From assembly GCA_029561455.1 (NCBI GenBank), contig JAKQIY010000020.1:1-64000 (forward strand): a stretch of DNA of 64,000 bases. Reading direction: 5' to 3'. Positions 19,356 to 27,500 of the stretch are shown in pieces. The translations under genes and the position numbers were made by a program. This DNA is from a bacterium. Its GTDB lineage: Bacteria; Zhuqueibacterota; Zhuqueibacteria; Residuimicrobiales; Krinioviventaceae. Under the pieces are notes generated by a model that saw nothing but the letters and a program-made list of their open reading frames with translations, did no database searches and was not told the DNA's origin. The first letter of the stretch is position 1, and each line of letters begins with the position of its first letter.

Positions 19356-19644
19356 TATATAAAAGAAGTTTGTTCTCTTCAGGCCTAGTTCCCTGAAACT
19401 TGCTTCGGTTATAAAACTAAATTACTTCGATAACTCAAAGCTTTATGCGAGGAGATTTATTAACCAACTTTTCTTATTACAATAACATGATAAGTATGTC
19501 ATATTAGAACTTTACTGTTGTATATCATTAATAAGTCTAAGAATACTTTTACATATTTGATTATGTATGTAAATTATTATTGTCTTTTTAATGATCAGTG
19601 TATAATAATAAATAAAAATGTTTAGAAGTAAAAGCTTTCAGTTT

Positions 19645-19722
19645 AAAAATCCTTAATATATCAAAATAAATATTATAATTAATATAATTTCCAGCAAATA
19701 TGCAAGAAAAAAATATGATTTT
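19645..19722. repeat. dispersed repeat, copy 2
   Basis: AAAAATCCTTAATATATCAA to ATGCAAGAAAAAAATATGA, equivalent to 7610-7688 and 21580-21660. The 3' part (GCAAGAAAAAAATATGATTT) is nearly identical to copy 3. Confidence 0.55.
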
Positions 19723-19765
19723 AATGAAAAAGGGAGAGAATTTATTTCTTACAAGGATTATATTA

Positions 19766-19856
19766 ATGGGTATAGATGCTATGCATTTAATATACCCATA
19801 TTTTCAAAAGTTATTGTTTGCGAAAAGTACATATTTTCGTCCTCATTCGCAAACAA
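19766..19856. repeat. two adjacent inverted repeats
   Basis: ATGGGTATA (19766-19774) pairs with TATACCCAT (19791-19799), and TTGTTTGCGAA (19814-19824) pairs with TTCGCAAACAA (19846-19856). Both are perfect. They follow the minus-strand RQC-like gene and could form its transcript end or a structured RNA; the U tract for a terminator is poor. Confidence 0.45.
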
Positions 19857-19895
19857 AAACTTTATTATGAGGCAACACGCTACTCTGCCATTTAT

Positions 19896-20477
19896 CTATT
19901 TCCCATCATTGAGAGCTTGAATCACGCTATTTATTCGTTGTCGTACTTTATTATAATCGATTTCATACCAGGCTTTTAATATCGGGATATAACGTTTGTC
20001 TTTGGTAGCTTTTAATTTATCTAACAACAAGAGGATCATGTTTCTGTCCCTGTCTTTCAAATAGGTCATATCAAAGCTGGAGCGGCCCTCGTTGAGCATA
20101 GCGTCAAATTCCTGGATAAACTCATCTGTTCTGGTGTCCATTTCGATTTGCCATCCTTTGGGCGCAAAAACCAAAAGCGGCAGGCGATAATCGTATTCTA
20201 TGGCCAGGTAATGATTTAGAATTAGCCAGTCTATTTTGGCGGTAATTGTGTCAATGGATTCTTCTTTAAAATAGCCGTAAACAGGACTGTGATCCAATTT
20301 AAGCTCTATCACCTTTTTATCTTTAGAGCCCTTTAATATTTTGGCGAGCAGATTTCGTCCCCCGGACATGATGAGGTCATCGGCCCCGCGCAGAATGGCT
20401 TTGATTTCCGCCAGGGGCAAGGTTTTAATGCCTTTTGAGTCGAGTTGTACTTCTACTCTTGTTATTCTTTTGCCCAT
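19896..20477 (-). CDS. RQC-minor-1 type DNA-binding protein
   Basis: 193 residues, no signal. The first 110 residues fit the stand-alone RecQ C-terminal (RQC) winged-helix family called RQC-minor-1: LPLAEIKAILRGADDLIMSG, GRNLLAKILKGSKDKKVIEL, SPVYGYF, IDWLILNHYLAIEYDYRLPLL and VFAPKGW. In RecQ helicases this winged helix binds DNA; minor RQC proteins occur without the helicase and have been linked to stress or defence. Residues 120-190 form a helical tail. The start ATG follows a weak AATGAGG site. It sits between the TIR-LRR gene and ordinary hydrolase genes. Confidence 0.72.
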   Translation of the reverse strand: MGKRITRVEVQLDSKGIKTLPLAEIKAILRGADDLIMSGGRNLLAKILKGSKDKKVIELKLDHSPVYGYFKEESIDTITAKIDWLILNHYLAIEYDYRLPLLVFAPKGWQIEMDTRTDEFIQEFDAMLNEGRSSFDMTYLKDRDRNMILLLLDKLKATKDKRYIPILKAWYEIDYNKVRQRINSVIQALNDGK

Positions 20478-20511
20478 TTTACAACCTCATTCTTTATAAC
20501 TCCATCTAACC

Positions 20512-21465
20512 CTATTGCCTGACAAAATCACTGATTATCCGCTTTATTTCATCTTCATGATGCAAAATGAGATGGCCGCCGGTTTCAAACCTAACGAGTT
20601 CGCAGCGCGGTATTTTTGCTGCCAGCAGCCCCGCCCCGGCAATGGGCGGAGCAGGATCGTCGATGGCGTGGATGATCAGCGTTGGTATGATGATCTGTTC
20701 GAAAGGAATGTCGTCATCTATGGACGGATTGGAAATATAGGTATCGAACAAAATACCTTTGGTCCGTTGCGTAATCGGCAAACCGGATAAAAATACCGTA
20801 TCCATCACCTGCTTTTTTTCCGCCGGGGCGAGCGTCTTTAAAATGGATTCTGGAATAAACATTTTCATCATACTTGCGCCGAAGAATTTTACGGTGCACC
20901 AATACAGGTAATCGGAGCCGAACACCGCCTTCATAAAAACTTGCGGCGGCAGCGCTTTAGTATTGCCGGGAACGGCTGAGGAAACCAGGATCAAGCCGCT
21001 GCATTTAGCCGGATAGTCGAGTGCAAAATGGAGCGCAGCCGGGCCGCCGGCCGAATTGCCCATAATAAATACGCTATCAATTTGCAGAAAATTCAACAAC
21101 TCGTTATACACTTTTGCTTGCAATTTTGCCGATGGTTCGACCGGCATTGCGGATTTGAGGTAGCCGAACCTGGAGATATACAGAAAGCGATACCCTTGCC
21201 CCAAATACAGGTCGGCAAGTCCCATGCCCTGGTCGATGCCGCCGATGACGCCATGCGAAATCAATACCGTTGGCCCGGTTCCTGCCAAAACGTATTCCAC
21301 ATCGCCATATTGGGAGGCGTACAGTTGTGATTGTAGATCATGGATTTTTGTGACGCCGGCTTGAAGATCGCTTCTGAATTTAATATAGCTAGCTGTAAAA
21401 GCAACAATGAGAATTATAACGACAACGATTACAATGAAAATCCTTGTTTTTATTTTCATATTCAC
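20512..21465 (-). CDS. membrane-anchored alpha/beta hydrolase
   Basis: 317 residues. One N-terminal membrane segment (8-27) is followed by an alpha/beta-hydrolase fold: LISHGVIGG (oxyanion loop), nucleophile S138 in GNSAGGPA, acid in IHAIDDPAP and His in TGGHLILHH. It is probably an esterase- or lactonase-like enzyme at the periplasmic face, with unknown substrate. It is a distant relative of the hydrolase at 14358. It ends 34 bp before the RQC-like gene starts, so the two may be co-transcribed. Confidence 0.85.
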   Translation of the reverse strand: MNMKIKTRIFIVIVVVIILIVAFTASYIKFRSDLQAGVTKIHDLQSQLYASQYGDVEYVLAGTGPTVLISHGVIGGIDQGMGLADLYLGQGYRFLYISRFGYLKSAMPVEPSAKLQAKVYNELLNFLQIDSVFIMGNSAGGPAALHFALDYPAKCSGLILVSSAVPGNTKALPPQVFMKAVFGSDYLYWCTVKFFGASMMKMFIPESILKTLAPAEKKQVMDTVFLSGLPITQRTKGILFDTYISNPSIDDDIPFEQIIIPTLIIHAIDDPAPPIAGAGLLAAKIPRCELVRFETGGHLILHHEDEIKRIISDFVRQ

Positions 21466-21579
21466 CTGCCTTTAAATTGCCATGCCGGACATTTTAAATT
21501 ATTCTTCTTTGCAAATAATCAATAAAACTGCGCATACCCGTAACTGAAAAAGTGAATATTTGTAAAAACAAATGAGCCG

Positions 21580-21660
21580 CCCAAAAGTCCCATACCAATA
21601 ATGATAACATGTTAATTAAAACAATTTCGCATAAATGTGCAATAAAAAAATATGATTTTA
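21580..21660. repeat. dispersed repeat, copy 3
   Basis: CCCAAAAGTCCCATACCAAT to GCAATAAAAAAATATGATTT; same order of blocks as copies at 7610 and 19645. It directly precedes the tandem 210-bp repeats. Confidence 0.55.
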
Positions 21661-21688
21661 AGGAATGGTAAAAATGATTAATAATGTC

Positions 21689-22101
21689 TAGTCCACCTCT
21701 CCACAACGTAGTTATAAACATAGAAATGTTCGAATTCGTCATTTGCTTGTTTTATCAGGTTATTCGCACAGGTGTGTACGCCACTTACTTTATATCATAC
21801 TGAGGAGCATAGCGACGAAGTATCATTTATTGTAAATATTGTAAGGCAAGATTTCTCGCTACGCTCGAAATGACAAGCGGGGTGGATGCTATAAAGTATA
21901 GTCCACCTCTCCGCAACGTTATCATATAAATAGAAATGTTCGAATTCGTTGTTTGCTTATTTTTACCAGGTTATTCGCACAGGTGTACGCCACTTACTTT
22001 TTGTCATTTCGGGATGTGTAACGTCGAGGAATCATTTTTTGCAAATATTGTAAGGCAAGTTTTCTCGCTGCGCTTGAAATGACAAGTGGGGAGGAGGCTA
22101 T
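21689..22101. repeat. two tandem imperfect 210-bp direct repeats
   Basis: Unit 1 (21689-21898) and unit 2 (21899-22101) start TAGTCCACCTCTCC and share ATAGAAATGTTCGAATTCGT, CAGGTTATTCGCACAGGTGT, ACGCCACTTACTTT and ATATTGTAAGGCAAG. Each ends with a TCTCGCT(A/G)CGCT(C/T)GAAATGAC block. The ending, with its partner half (TCATAC or TCATTTCGGGAT) earlier in the unit, resembles the CGAAATGAC-type intergenic repeats seen in many FCB genomes. A recent tandem duplication is likely. Confidence 0.85.
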
Positions 22102-22205
22102 GTTGAAACAGTTTCAAGCGATATTGACGACACAAGTTTCCTTTCAGATTCAAGTTGGAAATCGATAAAAATGATATACCACTATCATATCTTTTTGCGC
22201 TTTAA

Positions 22206-23681
22206 TCAGTCCTTTTCAAACATTGGTGCAATTTCTTCTATAACCATTGGTACTTTGATATGATCTATGCCATCGTCATTATAATCGGATGCTGTAGTTA
22301 CGATGACCATATTCAGATCTCTTATGACCATAATATACTGTCCGCCGGCGCCAAGCGCTAAAAACATATCGTGTTCGCTCTTGCCCCCATGTACCGGATC
22401 ATGCCACCAGCATTGGTTGCGTTTTGATCTGTACCACCATTGGTATCCATAGTCAAAAAACGGGCTTTCGGCAATATATGGTTTCGTGGATGCTACGATC
22501 CATTCTTTCGGCACGATTTGTTCACCGTTCCAAACCCCGTCGTTTAAAACCAGCAAACCGATTTTAGCCATATCTCGCGGATACAATTCCAGACCGTGGT
22601 CACAAATAATTACACCATTTTCTTTTTCCCAGGCAAATTCCGTAATACCGAGTTTGTTAAACAGAACATCTTGGGCAAATTCATCAGCCTGCCGGTTTTC
22701 AAGGGTATATATTAACCCGCCGAGAAGATTGCTGCATTTACCGCTGTATCTGAATTTTTCTCCCGGCTTTGTTGCCATCGGACTTGCAAGTATGTTTTGT
22801 ATAAAATTATCAGGATCGGGTTCTTCATCACCTTCTTCCTCGCTAAATCCCGCCGTCATAGTTAAAATATGGTGCAGGGTGATGTGCTCTTTTTCCGGTG
22901 TTTTTAAAGAATCATATTGCGAGAAAAAGTTAAAAACCGATTGATCGATATTAGTTTTATTATTACGGTGCAAAGCGATTCCCAACAGCAAGGATGTAAC
23001 ACTTTTGGTGCAAGAGTTAATGCGGTGCAGTTTGGTTTGGTTATAGCCGTAAAAATACTCTTCAAGTACCAGATTCCCGTCTTTGATGATTAATAGTGAT
23101 TCCAGCCGCCCAAATTCTTGTTTCAAAATCCTTTCCAGCAGGTTGTAAACTGCCAATGAATCTTGTGCATATTTAAATATAGAATCCGTTAGCAAATAGT
23201 CATCAATTTGTTCCGGTTGATTATATCTATAGATAATTTGTCCATTAGCATCGGGAATGCGCGGGTGAAATAAACCAATAATATTTTCGTCGGCGCGAAC
23301 AAAATTTAACGGCTCTTCAGTATTATCCTGGAGAATGCCTACTAGTATTTCATTTCTAACATCCAGGGTGCATTTTAAAGTGTCCAAATCCGAATCGAGC
23401 ACAGTAATTCTTTTTGCGATACTATCATATTGTACATTAATAAACTTCCATTCCATTTTTAACACATCATTCCATAAAAACAGAGCTCGGGCTGTAAGAG
23501 TTTTGGTACTATCTCTTTTGATGAGCAAAGCAACTTTTTGTACACCCGGGCCAAACTGAGATGTTGTTGCTTCGGTAGATATCCACAAGCCTTCGATAGT
23601 AGGTGTAGTGTTTGTACTGACACAACTAGTGAAAGTAACCACCAGTAAAACCGTCGCCAGGAATAGTTTTGTGAAATTCAT
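22206..23681 (-). CDS. serine hydrolase lipoprotein, beta-lactamase class C/DD-peptidase fold
   Basis: 491 residues. The lipoprotein signal ends VTFTSC (Cys20). Residues 25-140 form a small beta-rich domain that precedes the enzyme. Residues 170-485 are the beta-lactamase-family domain PF00144: S223-C-T-K226 (SxxK) in INSCTKSVTSLLLG, a YSGKCSN block for the Tyr motif, and HGGKSEHDMFLALGAGGQY near the C-terminus in place of KTG. Such proteins are esterases, D-aminopeptidases or peptidoglycan enzymes more often than true beta-lactamases. It is exposed in the periplasm. Confidence 0.85.
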   Translation of the reverse strand: MNFTKLFLATVLLVVTFTSCVSTNTTPTIEGLWISTEATTSQFGPGVQKVALLIKRDSTKTLTARALFLWNDVLKMEWKFINVQYDSIAKRITVLDSDLDTLKCTLDVRNEILVGILQDNTEEPLNFVRADENIIGLFHPRIPDANGQIIYRYNQPEQIDDYLLTDSIFKYAQDSLAVYNLLERILKQEFGRLESLLIIKDGNLVLEEYFYGYNQTKLHRINSCTKSVTSLLLGIALHRNNKTNIDQSVFNFFSQYDSLKTPEKEHITLHHILTMTAGFSEEEGDEEPDPDNFIQNILASPMATKPGEKFRYSGKCSNLLGGLIYTLENRQADEFAQDVLFNKLGITEFAWEKENGVIICDHGLELYPRDMAKIGLLVLNDGVWNGEQIVPKEWIVASTKPYIAESPFFDYGYQWWYRSKRNQCWWHDPVHGGKSEHDMFLALGAGGQYIMVIRDLNMVIVTTASDYNDDGIDHIKVPMVIEEIAPMFEKD

Positions 23682-23760
23682 CAGTAGGTCCTTTTATATA
23701 GTGATAATCAATCACTTGATATGCGTCAATTGCATTCGGACGTTCAGGAATGAAAGAGAG

Positions 23761-24423
23761 TCATTTTGTACTCACAAATACCTGTTCGGTTGATTCGATT
23801 GTGGCGCCCAGCGTCTTAAATTCGGCTAGTTTTTTCGCCACAACCGCATCTGTTTTACCGGCTATGGCGTCCGATACTACCGTAACGGCATACTTGCGGT
23901 TCAGGGCCGATTGAACGGTTTTATCTACACAGTATTGCGCATCGAGTCCGGTTATATATAAATGACTGATATTATTATCGCGTAGCAGCTTTTCCATAGC
24001 CGGATTCGAGAACGCATCCATGAAATGTTTGGTGAAAATGTTATCATTTATAATGGCAACCCGCTCGTCTATCTCGCTGCCGGGCGAACCTTTTTTCACT
24101 GTGTCATTTAAGAGAAGATTGAAAACCAGTTTATCGTACTCATGTCTTACATACACAACGAGTATGCCTTTGTTACGGCAAGTGTCGACAAGTATATTAA
24201 CATTTTCGATCATATTATCGGTCATGGCAATGTTGAGCGGCGCTTTGCCGTCCGCCTGCGTCAGATCCTTTTGAATGTCGATGACCAGCATGGCGCTCTT
24301 TTCAGCGCCGCTTTTTTCAATTGGAATGCCTTGTGAAACCTGCGCAAGACGCATAAATTCGACCATAATGTACCCGGCGATGAGTATTACCAGGACTGCA
24401 ATAAGTATAAGGATTTTTTTCAT
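23761..24423 (-). CDS. membrane-anchored cysteine hydrolase of the isochorismatase fold
   Basis: 220 residues. An N-terminal membrane helix (4-24) is followed by an isochorismatase-like domain with the full triad: D49 (LVIDIQKDL), K132 (IFTKHFMDAF) and C165 (GLDAQYCVDKTV). The fold includes nicotinamidases and related amidases; the chemistry is amide or ester cleavage through the cysteine. The membrane anchor is unusual for the family and suggests an extracytoplasmic substrate. It lies in line with the serine hydrolase, 79 bp upstream of it. Confidence 0.88.
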   Translation of the reverse strand: MKKILILIAVLVILIAGYIMVEFMRLAQVSQGIPIEKSGAEKSAMLVIDIQKDLTQADGKAPLNIAMTDNMIENVNILVDTCRNKGILVVYVRHEYDKLVFNLLLNDTVKKGSPGSEIDERVAIINDNIFTKHFMDAFSNPAMEKLLRDNNISHLYITGLDAQYCVDKTVQSALNRKYAVTVVSDAIAGKTDAVVAKKLAEFKTLGATIESTEQVFVSTK

Positions 24424-24504
24424 AAAACTCTCTCAAATTAATTAAACCGGATTAACCTCAACCAAACAAATTATAAAGCGAGCAACACAAGTAACAATCA
24501 GAAA

Positions 24505-27500
24505 CTATTTTATTAACGTCATTTTTATTACTGATTTATAATTGCCGGCGGTAAACCTGCATAAATAAATTCCGCTCGATGTTTTGCGCCCGGTTTTGTC
24601 CGTACCACTCCATTTAATAGAATGAGTTCCTGCCTGCATTAAATTATTATCTAACAGCGTCGCAACTTCACGGCCCAACAAATCATAGATTTTGATAGTA
24701 GTTCGCGACGCTTCAGGCAATTGGTATTGTATAGACGTCGTTGGATTAAAAGGATTGGGATAATTGGGTAAAATTGCAAATTCTTTGGGAAGCGCACCGG
24801 TATTGGCAATATTGGAAGCTGAACCCGTGAGCCAATCCTTACATTTTTGAAGAATGGCCAATTGTCCTTGAGTATCGGCAATATCTGTAATATCAAATCC
24901 AAGTAAAACCGCTTTATAATCATTCCGCGCAACAACCACTCCGGCTATATTTCCCTGTGCATCTGTTAATATCGGAGTAGCATTTTTCTTTAATTTTAAG
25001 AATTCGACTTGTGCGCCTTGCTTAATATTTAGCGTTATTCCTGAGAATATCTCATCCGAACTATCTCCGGTTAATTGAGTAACATTAGTAGACGACTTTA
25101 TATAACTGGCGCAAAAATATTGAGACAATATACTATTATCAAATCTGGAAAGCTTTTCAATAAAACCTGCGCCGGTGACCAGGATATTTCCACCTTTGTC
25201 TAAAAAACGTTTTATTTTATACCGCAATAAATAATCGGGCGTTATTTCCGCTGTGTTGATGCTTTCAGCGGAAGGACGCCAAATGGTAAAGTCTTTTATC
25301 CGACAATCATCAAGTTTCATGTAATCGCAGTCTTCGCGATAATAGAAATCCCATAAAACAGTTGGTTGCCCACTTTGCTTACATAGATTTTGAAACACTG
25401 TCAAACTGGAATCGAACTGCGAATTGCCCAGAAGCAGAATTTCGTTATCTTTTATCGAAAATGATTTAGTAGTAAAGGCCAGGGACGTTGAATCGATATC
25501 AATATATCCTAAATTGTTTTCTACACTAGTACGTATTTTATAATCGGCGGGCTCTGGTAGCGTAGTCCATTCTCCCTGAAAAGTAGTATAAATATTGCCG
25601 GAGCCTGTTTGGGTCAAGATTAACGAATCGACAATTGTATTATTTTTAGCATTATAAATAATTATTTTCGATTCTTTAAAACCATTATAGTCGTAGCCTG
25701 TAACATCAAGCACGATCTTGCCGCCTGGAACATTATTTTTCGGTTTAACTCCTAATTCGTTAATATATGTTCCTTTTATCGCCACATCCAATAATTCACT
25801 AGTTTCAATATTATTGTATGATAGAACAACTTTTAAATGACAAGTGTCTTTTTCTATAAAAACAGAAGGCGTTGCAATGTTTACATTAAACGCCGCTGTT
25901 TCATTGGGAAGAATTGAGTCAATTTCATATTCGGAATCAAAAATTTTTGTAGTTCGCCCTTTGACCTGTATTCCGATATTGGTTGCTGCGGCGTTGCCGG
26001 TATTCACAATTGTAATATCGCCAAGCGCCTTGCCCGGTTTACAGGTCATTTCATTGGCATTTAATTTTAAAACCGGCGTGAGGTGTGTTGTAAAGTGTGT
26101 AATTTGCGAAAAAGTTTGTTCCGCGCCTAAATGGTCGATCACTTTAAAATCCACAGAAACATCAATTTCCGCATCGGGAGCAATCCATGTGGCTGAATAA
26201 ACATTATCTCCACTTGCGCCATCGTTATGTGCTCCATCGTCGAAAAGCGTCACAGTTCCTAAAAGTTCTCCGGCGGTATTTTTAAATAGAGCCGAAACGC
26301 CGGTAATTCCATCACGATCCATTATTTTAGCGGTAAGCGTTATCTCTTCAGCAGGATGAACCAGTTCCGGGGAAATAACTAGATTCGAAATCCTGGTAGC
26401 CGCCTGGTTAATAAAAGCCGGAAGCATGGCATATTCGGTCATATTACCGGTTTTATCAACCGCAGTCAGATTGAGATCGACATTATTCGCGAAAAGCGAT
26501 TCATCCAGTTCGGCTTGAAACCAGCCATCGACATTGGTAGTAGCTAAATCAATCCATGCCCCGGAACCGGAAGCTCTGCATTGCATGCCAACCTGCGCCA
26601 GTTCGTCATCGTCGCTAAACTGAACTTTGGCGACAACATTTTCGGGCTGTATATCGGGATTGATGAGTGTATTATTGGTAAGCAATTGAAAATTAGCAAT
26701 ATTGGGCGGCGTAGAGTCCGATTCGGTATTATCGAACTGGGTAGTTAACTGAATATCGCCGGTGGCTTCGCCAAGAGTTATAACATCTTTATAAACAACT
26801 ATTGCTTTATAGAGACCTTCCGTGCCAAGAGTTAGCCGGGATTTATTTAAAGAACCGGATTTATAAAGTTCGGATTGATAGTAGAGTTGATATGAATTTA
26901 TAGTGTTAGAGCTGTTTACATAATAATCTCCCGCTTGATAATAGAATTCGTTCAATGGAATTTCCAGGAATTTACCATTTAAAGCAATTTGTTTTTTGGG
27001 GAAAGCGGGAGCGATACCCGGGCCAAAGTAATTGTAATTTTCTGCCATGGGCAAATATTTAATAAATCCCTGGTCATTTTCAATATGTACAATAGAAATT
27101 GAATTTTCATGAAATGCAATCGCGCCGGAATGCCATACTGTATCATCGGTAGGTGGATTCCCATAAGCAACCATTCCTCCCGGTGTATGGGCTAATTCTA
27201 ACTTTAACCGATAAAATGTGTTTTCCGGCTGTGGATAATAATAAATCCTGTATGCAATTGCCGGATCATAAGGTACATATAAAGGATAATCGGTATATTC
27301 TTCATATACAGAATATTGATCCGGATCGACAATACTATAACGTAAATTAAGCAGGTCAAGGTTATCCGGTAAATAGGCAGGTGGGTTTATATGATAATCA
27401 ATATATTTCATAGAATTTTCATCTATAATAATAGAAAGATTATCATCAACAGCGTTATTTTCAACAGCGTCATAATAAATTTTATTATCATTCATTGCCA

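Larger units (their letters stand above)
19356..19895. other. AT-rich intergenic region with repeat and inverted repeats
   Basis: No gene. It contains dispersed repeat copy 2 (19645-19722) and two inverted repeats (19766-19799 and 19814-19856) close to the end of the RQC-like gene. Confidence 0.5.
21466..22205. other. intergenic repeat region
   Basis: 740 bp without a credible gene. It holds dispersed repeat copy 3 (21580-21660) and a tandem pair of about 210-bp repeats (21689-22101). An 82-codon minus-strand frame at 21494-21742 runs across these repeats and is rejected. Confidence 0.6.

Noticed and set aside
21494-21742. 82-codon minus-strand frame ending near the hydrolase gene
   Set aside because: It covers dispersed repeat copy 3 and the first tandem repeat; its similarity to the frame at 7602 comes from the shared repeat, not from a protein family.
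21689-22101. CRISPR array
   Set aside because: Only two long (210-bp) imperfect direct repeats without regular short repeats and spacers; no cas genes in the window.
22206-23681. True antibiotic beta-lactamase
   Set aside because: The SxxK motif is present but the KTG-like element is replaced and the protein has an extra N-terminal domain; the family is mostly esterases and peptidases, so resistance is not claimed.
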